From positions 78,422,894-78,486,893 of the forward strand of contig NW_024467119.1 in NCBI RefSeq assembly GCF_017591425.1: a stretch of DNA of 64,000 nucleotides, read 5' to 3'. Shown piece after piece: positions 46,871-56,259 of the stretch (the first letter of the stretch is position 1; the number at the start of each line of letters is the position of its first letter). The notes beneath the pieces were generated by a model. It was not told the origin of the DNA and made no database searches. It saw nothing but the letters and a program-made list of their open reading frames with translations. The position numbers were made by a program, and so were the translations under genes. The stretch comes from Ochotona curzoniae. Lineage: Eukaryota; Chordata; Mammalia; Lagomorpha; Ochotonidae.

Positions 46871-49179
46871 TTTTAAGGCTATTCATGTCAAAGTGGCTCT
46901 CACCCTTGGGTTGGAGCAGGGAGCCCCACCCCACAGCAGAGAGACAGTTAACATAATTGGAGTCAATGCATGCCTCCTGCCTTTCATGGAAAATCTACCC
47001 CATAGCTCTGTCTAAAATGGTTCTGGAATGCCTGTGAGTTCTTGCTCAAGAAAAAGAATGACATTTTTTTTTTCTTGCATAATCTTGAGAGCCAGCAAAG
47101 CAGCTCTTTACCACATACTCAAAAACTCCAAGATACACAATGCAGAAAATGAATGGAGGCCCAGCAAGCAAGCTGTAATAGGGAGGTGTGTGGCATTCTG
47201 TAGCCAGCCTCCTGCCTGTGAAGAGCATAAAAGTCCAGTTAGTGCGGCACAAAGGCTGCGTTTTTCTTGCCTACAATTCCTGTTGCATGAAAATGGCACG
47301 CGACTAGGAAACATCGTGTCTGCCAATAATGGAAATTGCTCAAGATTCCTGAGGAATTGGTGAAACCAGAGCAGGTTGCACGGAAGGAGCTTAGGGATTC
47401 TTTCTTGGTTGCAGATTTTGACTTGGGTGTGTTCTACACTGAGCAGCTGCAAGTGGGGATGAGAGGCAATTTGGTCTTAGATGGGACAGGAGGAGATGAG
47501 GGTGTGGAATTGAGCTTGAGGGTTTGTGGAGGCTAGAAATGCAACATGAGGTGACACGAGAGCCATAGGATGGATGCAACCAATGTCAGAACACCTGACC
47601 AGGTTCTACCCATCCCTGGCCCTGCATCAGGGGTTCTTTGGTCCAAAGGGCCTTAGAAGCCCAGAGAGCAGAGGCACTCGAAGAAGCTTCTGGCTCCAGA
47701 GAGGGATGTTCTCACTGGGAATTTCTCAAGTGTTCTTTCTTGTTTCTCCCTCATCTGTGGATGGGAGGGGCAGGGGACATGGAATCTCTTGACCATCCCT
47801 GAGATGGTGGATAGACTTCTATCCAGTGATGCAGATGAAGAAAGTGAGATGTAAAATATTTAAGTGTTTGAGGCTGTTCTAAGATTGATTCCTGCCCCCT
47901 TCACAGGTTTGCTGGAGTAAACAGACTCTAGCAGTAAAAAGGGTGAATCAGAGAAAAGAGATACCCATCAGAGAGTATGATTGCCCACTAGACCAACTTG
48001 AGTTAGAAGCTCTCACACCCTTTTCTGTTGGGGAGACAGGAAGAGGGTGTTGCAACGTTTGACAGGGCAGTACGTGACTTCTAGGGCTTTGTAATTCACT
48101 TGGAGAACATACAGCATCTCCGTCTGGCTCCTAAGGGCCCCAGTGTCAGGGCTGGCTTTAGGAGAGCTTACTGGCAATGGCTGGGTTTCCAAACTCCTGA
48201 CCATCTATCTGCCTGTTTTCTGACCTCAGCTTCAACCCACTGCAGGTGTGACAATCTTGGATGTTGGCTCAGTCTCTGTGCTACATACTCCTGTTTGCTA
48301 GAAGATCGCCTGCAAAACTGAGCTGTGTTTGGTGGGAGCTGGGCCAGAGAACAGATCATCAGCCAACGACAGCTCCGCTGAGGTGTTAGCCAGATGACAG
48401 AGGCAAAGTCAGAAGCCAGGGAATGGAACCAAAGGTGCGCCAGGTGCAGACACTGGGGAGCAGAGAGGGCCTACAACCTGTGCGAAGGTCAGCAGTGCAG
48501 AAGTGTCAGGAACACGCAGGCAAAGGCAGATCAAAGTGGGGGCAGCTCTAGGAGGCGTCCCCGGGCACTGGCCACGCGTGTTTTACTAGAGCTTCAGCCA
48601 CAGCTCCTTGGGTCAGAGAAGTGGAAGCTGATTGAGAGGGAGAGGGAGTAGGAAGGAGTGTATGAGCTGATGTATTTGCAGTTCCCCGGGAAGCGCACAG
48701 CGCACATCGCCTTGGGAGAAGCTCTGAAGCTGGTCACCAGGCACAGAGAAATGGAACTGTTGGCAAGCACCTTTATGTAGTTCTTACAGGGAGGAGGCAG
48801 GCGGGGGGAGCAGGTTCAGGATAGGCTGGTTGGAGTGAATTCAGCACACTCTGGGCTGTGTGTCGTTGTCTAATACTTGGTCCTGGGACAATCAGGGCAG
48901 GTGAAGTTTTGGGCCTTGAACTTTGACAACTGAGCAAGGGAGGTGTGTGTTTAATCAGCTGCTCAGTAGTGGGAACTAACCAGTTCTTGGCCAGTGTCTC
49001 CAAACTGGGATAAATGGCAGTTACAAAAAATATGTTACAACTGGACTGGGATGAACTCCTTTTAGAGGTGTTTTTGTCCTTTTTGAAATTACAAAAGTAG
49101 TAGAAGAAACTTAAAATGTTAAACAGTAAATAGAAAACAGACTTTGAAAAGTGACCCTGTAATATCACTGGTACAACTA
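46871..49179. other. unique sequence with a conserved-element-like block (47040-47350)
   Basis: Few or no recognised repeats. 47070-47350 is AT/GC-balanced, lacks lineage repeats and has long runs without obvious decay, so it is a candidate for ancient constraint. 48390-48720 is slightly CpG-enriched but far short of an island. Frames up to 131 codons (48773-49168, -) show no domain. Confidence 0.35.
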
Positions 49180-49356
49180 GTATTGATAGATAAATGTATC
49201 TTTTTCCAGAACTTTGGCTATGCTAAGAGATATATAATCATGAATATTCACATTATGGAAATGACCTTGTGGTTTATATAAAGGATGGTTTATACACAAC
49301 ATGTGCACGAATTTCTTTGTCTAATGTTCAATCCTAGGCTATTACTCTGTATCAAG
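49180..49356 (-). mobile_element. ancient L1M fragment, first part
   Basis: Weakly similar to reverse-complement L1M 3' sequence. Called mainly because the clearer L1M text resumes after the SINE at 49367-49702. Confidence 0.35.
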
Positions 49357-49366
49357 ATGACTGCAG

Positions 49367-49702
49367 GGTCCAGTGCGATAGCATAGTTAGTGGTTAAAGT
49401 TCTCGCCTTGAACATGCCTGGGATCCCATATGGGTGCCAGTTCTAATCTCGCAGCCCCGCTTCCCATCCAGCTCCCTGCTTGTGGCCTGGGAAAGCAGTC
49501 GAGGATAGCCCAAAACCTTGGGACCGCACCCGTGTGGGAGACCCGGAAGAGGCTCCTGGCTCCTGACTTCGGATTGGCTCAGCTCCAGCCGTTGAGGCCG
49601 GTTGGGGAGTGAACCATTGAACAGAAGATCTTCCTCTCTGTCTTTCCTCCTCTCTGTATATCTGCCTTTCCAATAATAATAAATAAATATGTAAAAAAAA
49701 AA
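49367..49702 (+). mobile_element. young lagomorph C-type SINE with target-site duplication
   Basis: Full-length: 'ggtccagtgcgatagcatag', 'gggatcccatatgggtgccagttctaat', 'ccagctccctgcttgtggcctgggaaagcagtcgaggatagcc', 'cgcacccgtgtgggagacccgg', tail 'tatctgcctttccaataataa' plus A-run. The direct repeat ATGACTGCA flanks it at 49357-49365 and 49703-49711. It splits an ancient L1M piece. Confidence 0.95.
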
Positions 49703-50180
49703 ATGACTGCAAAGGGACTGACCAGGTTATCTTTTTAATGCTTACACACAGTATGGCTCAATGATCATGGATTCTAAGCATTCTACTATTAATTCATACT
49801 TCCTGTTACATTGACCCAGTAAACATGATATATACTTGCACCACGTTTGTGGGGAACAGCTTCCTACAAGCGAAATTTCTGGATCGAAAATTATATGCAT
49901 TGTAAATTTAATTAGAAACTATTCATTTTCTCTCTAAAAAGATTACAATAGCTTCTATTCCCACAGCAGTTTATGACTAGACATTAAATATTATTGATCC
50001 TCATTTTTCCAATCTAATTGGTGGGAAATGTGGCTTTGTTTTAATGGTATGTATCAGATCACTAAAATGTTGGTAGGTCTTCTTTAATGCTATTAGCTGT
50101 ATGGATTTCCTCATCTGTCAATTAATTCTTCAGATCTCATCCCAAGTTTTAAAGTCTTTGCTCTCTAAATTAGGAATATG
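49703..50180 (-). mobile_element. ancient L1M fragment, main part
   Basis: 'tatctttttaatgcttacacacagtatggctc', 'tccta'-'caagcgaaatttctggatcgaaaattatatgcattgtaaa', 'acaatagcttctattcccacagcag' and 'ccaatctaattggtgggaaatgtggc' parallel the reverse complement of the L1M ORF2/3' junction (CTAGAAGTGGAATTGCTGGGTCAAAGGGTATGTGCATTT; CCAATCTGATAGGTG). Confidence 0.6.
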
Positions 50181-50254
50181 TATTATGTAGATTATAAATA
50201 TTGTTATCAGTCTGTATTTGTTTTTAATTTTGCTTGAAGCGTATAATTTTTGAA

Positions 50255-50410
50255 TTATTTACTGAAGAAGAGGCAACAGAGAAAGACACACACATACACA
50301 GAACCATTTTCTAGGTTACTGCCTAAATGCCCAAAGAGTTGAATTTTGACCAAGTCAGAGAACCCAGAACCCCATCCAAGTCTCTCACATGAGTGGCAGA
50401 GACCCCCACC
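50255..50410 (-). mobile_element. lagomorph SINE, broken by an LTR
   Basis: 'ttactgaagaagaggcaacagagaaagac', 'ggttactgcctaaatgcccaaagagttg', 'gtctctcacatgagtggcagagaccc', then an abrupt stop at 50410. The head half is missing, and the LTR at 50411 begins exactly there. Confidence 0.65.
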
Positions 50411-50616
50411 TGTAGGCCCCGGTCTCCCAAGGGTTAACTCCACAGCTTAACTTGTTTCTCAAGGTGTAACAGGATGGGCAATCTTGGCCTGATGCATTTA
50501 GCCCCTGGCTTGACAGCGTGTTCCCTCCTCTCTTGCTTCTCCCCTTTTTACATAGCCTCAGAGGGAGCTTAGGTGTTGCTTAAGCTTTGGGAAATGCCTG
50601 AAGGGGCCAAGCAGAC

Positions 50617-50624
50617 TATAAAAG
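50617..50624 (+). promoter_or_regulatory. TATA box of the LTR
   Basis: TATAAAAG, 24 bases upstream of AATAAA (50641-50646), consistent with the U3/R boundary. Confidence 0.5.
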
Positions 50625-50767
50625 ATGCAGCTTGACTTTAAATAAATTGGCATTCTCTTCACAAGAATGACCCACTGTGTGTTGTCTGTATGTTGTCTGT
50701 TTCATAACCCTAGTCCCTCTGCTCAGCTCCGGGGTACGCAGCGACGCTGGCGTTGCCAACACCACCT

Positions 50768-50929
50768 GGAGCCAGCACCTGATGAGTCTGGGCTGGGAGC
50801 TGGACACAGGGAGCCCCGCTTGGAGCTACTGCCTGGTGAGTCTGGGCTGAAAGCTGGACGCAGGGACCCCCACCTGGAGCCATTGCCTGGTGAGCCTGGG
50901 CTGGAAGCTGGACGCAGAAGCAGAGGCAG
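50768..50929 (+). repeat. 54-bp tandem repeat, three copies
   Basis: Copies begin at 50768, 50822 and 50876 (GGAGC..., exactly 54 bp apart). The shared core is GGTGAGTCTGGGCTG then AGCTGGACGCAGGGA. As 54 is a multiple of 3, one plus-strand frame stays open across it (18-residue periodic peptide, PGESGLKAGRR type), but there is no other sign of coding. Confidence 0.9.
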
Positions 50930-50985
50930 CACTCGGAATCCAGGAACTCTGGTACAGGATGCAGTGTCCTAAGCGGGGCCTAACT

Positions 50986-51721
50986 GTGGCACTGGATGCC
51001 TTCCTCTAAGCACACTGTGATGTCCATGGTTTTTACTGGCTCTTCCAAGTCGGTCGTGGAGCCTTGATTCTTCCTCATGTTGAGAACTCTTCCTGCTATC
51101 CCGAAAAACACCTGCTGCACGTGAGCATTTCAAATGTTGTCTGCTGTCAAAAGCACAGTCCTTGTAATCACCCTGCATAAAACTTCACTGGGAGTCAGGT
51201 GAGCTAGTGCTTGGAGTGAGGCTCCTGAGCCTCCTGCTGACAACCTGCCTCCCTGGCAATCCATGACTGCCCCTGGCCCTCAGTGAAAGGGTGAGCATCC
51301 CCCCCCCCGTCCCTCCCCAGGACATGAGGCTTCTCTGATCAGCCCCCCTCTCTGCCACACTCTGAGTTGGAGGTTGAGGCTAGGAGTGTGGGAAGAGCTG
51401 CCAGGGACTTCCAGACAGCCCTGGAGGGGCATGGAGTCTGTTTACCTATAGAAAGCATGGAATGAATTGTCAATTTGTAATAAAGTTTTGCAAGGGCTTT
51501 GGAGAGCAGAAGTGAGCAACTGGGAAGTTCAAAGCCTCTTCTTAAAACAAACAAAAAAACCAAAAAATAATAGATCATCACCATGAGGGAAATGGAACAA
51601 GAGTCTTTCCCAAGTGCTGGATCTCCCTGGGTGCCAGAGGAGAAGGCAGAGCCGTTAAGGGGCGGGCTCTGGAGTCCTTGCACGTCTAGGAACTTCCAAA
51701 TAGATGCAAACATCCTTGGCA

Positions 51722-51778
<57 letters not shown>

Positions 51779-52468
51779 CTCTCTCTGATAAAAATGTCCT
51801 GGACAAATCTAATCAATACTTCCAGGAGCACAGAGGCAGCTGCTCTCAGCTTGAGACGTGTCAGCCTTAAATGGTTCTGATCACTTTTTCTGGGGCTTTG
51901 GTCACAAAGGGGCCCAGTTCAAAGCAGAAAGATCAGCACAGTTGGCCTTGCATTTCGTGATATCATCCCAACACCCCAATGGGAATCCAGACCCCATCTG
52001 CAGCAGACCCCAGCCATTGGTGGGGATAGGGTGGGACAGTGTACCTCCTTATCAACTCATTCCCATCTTGGGTTTCCTTGGAGCCCCTTGCAACTTCCAA
52101 ATGCTCTTGACTCTTGGTGCCTCCAAATACAATTGAACTTGATCATATTATTTCTCCTGGAGAAATAATCAGCTAAGAATCAACTCTTAGAGAAACACAC
52201 AAGAGTCAGCTACCCTGTCCAGAGGGATACAGATCCAGGCATTTTTAGCATCAGGTTTCATTGCTCCCACTGGATGCTAATTGTTTCATCTCCTGTTGTC
52301 AGAGAAGGTTTTAAGGAGGGAGGAGGAATCCTACTACCCACATAGTGAAGTAAAGGGTTTGCTGCTGTAGCTGCAGGTATAACCAAGTGGCAAGAGGAGA
52401 AACAGGGAGTTTTCTAATACTGCTTTCTATCCAGCCAGTGACCCATGCCAAGGAAAAGACCTGAACTG
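50986..52468. other. unique sequence with a CT microsatellite
   Basis: C9 run near 51300-51308, (CT)n at 51724-51786. No gene recognised; frames of 92-155 codons here are either reads through the CT repeat or chance. Confidence 0.45.
51724..51786. repeat. (CT)n microsatellite, ~60 bp
   Basis: A long CT run with a few interruptions (TTT, GTC near the right end). Unlike the GA tract at 19979 it is not within a recognisable SINE, although a remnant SINE tail cannot be ruled out. Confidence 0.95.
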
Positions 52469-52757
52469 GAGCCCGGTGCAATGACTCAGAGGCTAAATCC
52501 TCATCTTGTATGTGCTGGGATGCCATATGAATGCTGGTTCATGTCCTGGATGTTCCACTTCCCATCCAGCTCCCTGATTGTGGCCTGGGAAAGCAACAGA
52601 GAATAGCCCAAAGCCTTGGGACCCTGCACCTGCCTGGGAGGCCTGGAAGAAGCTCCTGGCCTCGTATCAGCTCAGCTCCAGCCATTGTGGCCACGAAGAT
52701 CTTTCTCTCTCTATCTCCTTCTGTCCGTAAATCTGCCTTTCCAATACAAATGAATAA
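52469..52757 (+). mobile_element. lagomorph C-type SINE, small internal deletion
   Basis: 'gagcccggtgcaatgactcagaggctaaatcc', 'gggatgccatatgaatgctgg', 'ccagctccctgattgtggcctgggaaagcaacaga', then 'ggccacgaagatctttc', with the usual 'cttggggagtgaatcat' segment missing. Its tail was the insertion site of the SINE at 52769-53076. Confidence 0.9.
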
Positions 52758-52768
52758 TTATTTTTTTT

Positions 52769-53076
52769 AAAAGCTTTATTTTATTTTTATTGGAAAGTCA
52801 GATATACAGAGAGGAGTAGAGACAGAGAGGAAGATCTTCTGTCCGATGATTCACTCCTCAAGTGAGCACAACGATCGATCCAAAGCCAGGAGCCTCTTCC
52901 GGGTCTCCCACGTGCGTGCAGGGTCCCAAAGCTTTGGGCCGTCCTCGACTGCTTTCCCAGGCCACAGTCAGGGAGCTGGATGGGAAGCGGGGCTGCCGGG
53001 ACTAGAACCGGTGCCCATATGGGATCCTGGGCGTGCAAGGCAAGGACCTTATCCACTGTGCCATCGCGCCGGGCCC
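52769..53076 (-). mobile_element. very young lagomorph C-type SINE with 17-bp target-site duplication
   Basis: Reverse copy from 'aaaagctttattttatttttattggaaagtcag' to 'gccatcgcgccgggccc', close to the family consensus. ATGAATAATTATTTTTT is duplicated at about 52750-52766 and 53077-53093. That target is the A/T-rich tail of the neighbouring plus-strand SINE, giving a tail-to-tail inverted pair. Confidence 0.97.
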
Positions 53077-53269
53077 ATGAATAATTATTTTTTTAAAAAA
53101 TGAAAGGACCTGAACAAAGCATAACATTTACCTTAAAGAAACTTCTAGCTTAGGCAGATTCCATTGGCAGAAATAGGAAAGCAAAGACTGGTGAGATGCC
53201 AGTCTAGGTATTTGTTTTCAAAGAAACATTATCAAGCATAGAATTTAATATAAGACAAATTATATTTTT

Positions 53270-53600
53270 AAAGAAATTTTTAAAAATGTATTTTCTTGTT
53301 ATTTGAAAGGCAGAGTTACAGAACAAAGGAGAGACAGACAGGGAGAAAGAAAGAGAAGATAGAGAAGGAGAGAAGATAGAGAGAGAGAGATCTTCCAACT
53401 ACTGGCTCATTCCCCAAATGGCTGCAATGGCAAGAGCTGAGCCAATCTGATGCAGGGAGGCAGGAGCTTCTTCTGGGTCTCCCATATTTGTGCAGGAACC
53501 CACGGATCTACTAAAAGGGACCTAGATCAGAAATGAAGCAGCCAGCACCCTTATGGGATTACAACAGCTCAGCCTGTTGTACCACAGCACAGCTCACTTT
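53270..53600 (-). mobile_element. lagomorph SINE
   Basis: Reverse copy: 'tgtattttcttgttatttgaaaggcagagttacag', a GA-rich stretch 53355-53390, 'ggctcattccccaaatggctgcaatgg', 'gggtctcccatatttgtgcagg', ending 'gttgtaccacagcacagct'. Confidence 0.85.
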
Positions 53601-53668
53601 TAGGTAAAGCGTTTATTTCACACACCAATTTCACACAAAGCAGTCTCATCTAGGAACAAGAAGGGATT

Positions 53669-53709
53669 TCAAAAAGTTCATGGAAAGTAGAATTTGAAGA
53701 TATTCTTGC
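53669..53709 (+). repeat. mariner-like inverted-repeat element, left terminus
   Basis: 'gggatttcaaaaagttcatggaaagtagaatttgaagat'; its inverse lies at about 54305-54325 ('ttccatgaactttttggaa'). Two SINEs occupy the space between. Confidence 0.6.
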
Positions 53710-54000
53710 CAGGTTTGGGGCCTAATGGTAAAGCTCTGTGTTAAGAGTCCCACATCCCATATAAGTATTCCTAGATCTCATTCCCAGCTCTGGCTCCTCA
53801 CTCCAACTTCCTGCCAATCCAGACCCTTGCTGACTCAAGTGGTTGAGTTCCTGCCATCTGTATGGGAGTTGTGGATTGAGTTCCTGGTTTTGGCCCAGTC
53901 CAGATGCAGCAGCTGTGGGCACTGGGGAGTGATCAGATGGGAGCTCTCTGTTTCTCTCTCTGGTTCCCTTTCTCTGCCTCTCAAATAACATACACTTTTT
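53710..54000 (+). mobile_element. lagomorph SINE inside mariner-like element
   Basis: 'caggtttggggcctaatggtaaag', 'gagtcccacatcccatataag', 'caacttcctgccaatccagacccttgctgactc', 'ctggggagtgatcagatgggagctctc', 'ctctgcctctcaaata'. Tail-to-tail with 54001-54246. Confidence 0.78.
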
Positions 54001-54246
54001 AAAGATTTATTTTTCAGTATTTAATAGAAAGATAGAGTTACAGAAGAGCTGGGACAGGAAAAGCCAGATGCCTGGAACTCCATCTGGATAACCATGCAGG
54101 TGGCAGGGGCCCAAGTACTTGGAGCACACTGTCGCATTAGCAGGGGGCTGCATAGGAAGTAGAGCAGCCTGGATTCAAGCCAGCGCTCATATAGAGTGTT
54201 AGCATTGCAGGTGGCAGTATAACCTGCTATTCCACATGCCAGCCTC
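54001..54246 (-). mobile_element. lagomorph SINE, shortened
   Basis: Reverse copy 'aaagatttatttttcagtatttaatagaaagatagagttacag', then a deletion to 'cctggaactccatctggataaccatgcaggtggcaggggcccaagtacttgg', 'gcaggtggcagtataacctgc'. Confidence 0.78.
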
Positions 54247-54390
54247 CAAAAATGCGTTTTAAAAGAAACGTCTATCCCACACATAGTTTTATCATAGCAC
54301 GCATTTTCCATGAACTTTTTGGAAAAGTCTCATATGCATGGAATTCAAAAATTTTTGCATCAAAATAAGCTAATCCTTTTATTCCAGCCC
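54247..54390 (+). repeat. mariner-like inverted-repeat element, right part
   Basis: Carries the terminus 'cattttccatgaactttttggaaaagtc' (about 54303-54329), inverted relative to 53669. A second related segment, 'gcatggaattcaaaaatttttgcatcaaaataagc', follows, suggesting two copies or a longer element. Confidence 0.5.
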
Positions 54391-54934
54391 CAACATACTT
54401 GTTGCAGTGCCTCCTAAGTCATATCTTAGGAGCTGTGTAAGAGTGGCTGCTCCATTTCCCAAGGCATTGAATCTCTAAACAATAGTGAGCTAAGAAGTAT
54501 CTTAATCTACATACTCGTATGTGCCAGTGCCTAAGGCTTTTGTTTTTTAGCTTGAGATTTTGCTCAAAGATAAAAAGACAATCACAGACTAGCATGAGAG
54601 CCTCCTAGAAATATGGAACTTATTCCAGCATTCATTCATATACAGCAGCCATATATATATATATATATACATATATAAAATATATATACATTTACATGTG
54701 CACATATACAGCAGCCATATGTTTGTGTGTGTATAATATCTGGGAAATGTGATCTTTACTTCCAATTTCTCCTAACTTGGAAACACAAAGCACTCTGAAG
54801 TTACAGGGTCAAAGGTTAATCTTTGTTTTGCTTTCGTTTTGATTTCTTTTTGTAGAGATTTGCCAGGGACTCTGTCCTGTGATGTAGCTGCCTGATAGAA
54901 CTCCGTGTAGGAGAATTTCTTTCTTGTTTCACTT
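54391..54934. other. unique sequence with a TA-rich repeat
   Basis: Contains the TA-rich tract with flanking direct repeats at 54637-54720 (listed separately). Nothing else recognised. Confidence 0.5.
54637..54720. repeat. TA-rich tract between 18-bp perfect direct repeats
   Basis: CATATACAGCAGCCATAT occurs at 54637-54654 and again at 54703-54720, 66 bp apart. Between the copies lies nearly pure (TA)n with ATATATAC/ATATAAAA variants, able in principle to fold as a cruciform. The arrangement fits a slipped tandem duplication. Confidence 0.85.
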
Positions 54935-55078
54935 GCAGCAGATTTGTTTGTTTGAAAAGCAGAGTTACAGAGAGAGAGGGAAAGACAGAGATTTTCCATC
55001 TGCTTGTTAGCTCTGTAATGCCTGCAACAACCAACTCTGGACTAGATTGCAACTCAGAGCCAAAAATTACACTTAGGT

Positions 55079-55138
<60 letters not shown>

Positions 55139-55295
55139 GGTCCCATCCTCCACTGCTTTCCCAGGCTCATTTGCAGGAGGTTGCATCAGAAGTGGAGGAG
55201 CCAGGATATTGACTTGGGAACACAAAGACAAGACTCATCTGTGATGCTGGTGTCATAGGTGTTGGCATAACCCACTGTACTACAACATTGGTCCA
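54935..55295 (-). mobile_element. lagomorph SINE with internal CA microsatellite
   Basis: 'cagcagatttgtttgtttgaaaagcagagttacag', 'gagattttccatctgcttgtta', then a (CA)n of about 49 bp at 55084-55132 in mid-body, 'tcccatcctccactgctttcccaggctcatttgcagg', and 'gataacc'-like head 'ggcataacccactgtactacaaca'. Confidence 0.82.
55084..55132. repeat. (AC)n microsatellite inside SINE
   Basis: A pure CA/AC run of about 24 units located where the SINE body should read the 'gggtctcccac...gggtgca' segment. Confidence 0.95.
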
Positions 55296-55354
55296 TGTGT
55301 GGTGGGAGGGAGGCTTTAGTTTCAAACTGAAATTTCCTAATCAATTAATTCCTT

Positions 55355-55654
55355 AAAAAAAAAAAAAAAAGATTTGTTGAGTCAGAGAAACAAAGATCTT
55401 CCATAATCCAATTCCCCCATTGTGAACAACAAACAGATCTGGACCTGGCTAAAACCAGGAACCAGAATTCCTCCTGGGCCCCATAGAGTGTCAGGGATCC
55501 AAGCATGCAGGCCATTTTTCAGTACCTTCCCAGTAGCATGAGCAAGGGGCTGGATTAGAAGCAAACAGCTGGGAGCTGAATAGGACATCTGATGTGGTTA
55601 GGATGTTGTTGTCAAAAGCAGTAGGTTAACCCACTGTGTCATGCTGTCGGCCCC
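55355..55654 (-). mobile_element. lagomorph SINE with A-run at tail side
   Basis: A16 (55355-55370) directly before 'gatttgttgagtcagagaaac', then 'cttccataatccaattcccccattg', 'caaggggctggattagaagc', ending 'acccactgtgtcatgctgtcggcccc'. In this orientation the tail side normally begins with T's, so the A-run is probably an expansion of the AAAGATTT box. Confidence 0.78.
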
Positions 55655-56259
55655 TGCATCAGCAGATCTCTTCAAAGATTCATCTTTCTAAAATCCCTAC
55701 AAAATGCTGGCTGCCCACATGTTCTCTCTCTCTCCTTCTCTGTCCCCTTCTCCCCCTTGGACCTTGGCTCTGAGTCTCTTCTTTCTGCCCTGCTGCAGTC
55801 AGCAGCCTGCAGCTGGGAGGCTGGAAGGAGAGTTTTTCATTTCCTTCAGTGGATGAAGCTGCTTCTTCCTTGGGGGTATAAAGCAGCAATCAATGGTCAT
55901 TCATTTCTCTCCTCTGGGGCACAAATAGGAAACCATGGTGATTCCTGTGTGACTGTACTAGCATTTCCCCCAAAGCATACCCAACTGCAGAAAACAACAG
56001 TAACCTAGCAAAGTTTCCTGTTAGCATCTTCTACTGCATGTTGTAAATGCAAGGGCCAACCTGGTTAATGCAGTAGTGCTCTCTGCTAGCCCCAGACTTT
56101 TGGAAACTAAAATCTCTCTCTCTCTCTCTCTCTCTCTTTTGGACCACAATCTTTGAAGGTCCTAACTTCTATGCTGACTGACTGTGCACAGCTGGCCACG
56201 CACAGTGTGAGGCCTGGGTTCAATGATCACAGCATGAGTGGTCTCCAAGACCACCTGAT
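55655..56259. other. unique sequence with a CT microsatellite
   Basis: (CT)n at 56113-56138 and a pyrimidine-rich stretch at 55721-55755. No gene recognised. Confidence 0.45.
56113..56138. repeat. (TC)n microsatellite
   Basis: About 12 TC units followed by TTTT. Confidence 0.9.

Larger units (their letters stand above)
50411..50985 (+). mobile_element. probable solo ERV LTR with internal 54-bp tandem repeat
   Basis: The 5' end TGTAGGCCCCGG (50411-50422) is the near-inverse of the 3' end GCGGGGCCTAAC (50973-50984), as expected for LTR termini. TATAAAAG lies at 50617-50624 and AATAAA at 50641-50646, a short promoter-to-poly(A) spacing typical of ERVK/ERVL-like LTRs. Downstream, in the R/U5 position, is a 54-bp unit repeated three times (50768-50929). 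The LTR sits at the broken edge of a SINE. No target duplication or internal viral sequence seen. Confidence 0.6.

Noticed and set aside
48370..48720. CpG island / promoter
   Set aside because: CpG density is only slightly raised and no exon follows.
50768..50929. CRISPR-like array
   Set aside because: Contiguous 54-bp tandem units without spacers in mammalian DNA; a minisatellite.
50667..50972. Periodic 18-residue peptide repeat as a possible protein
   Set aside because: It lies within LTR R/U5-like sequence; the open frame follows from a repeat length divisible by three.
51339..51806. 155-codon minus-strand frame with a long RE repeat
   Set aside because: The Arg-Glu stretch is just the translated CT/GA microsatellite.
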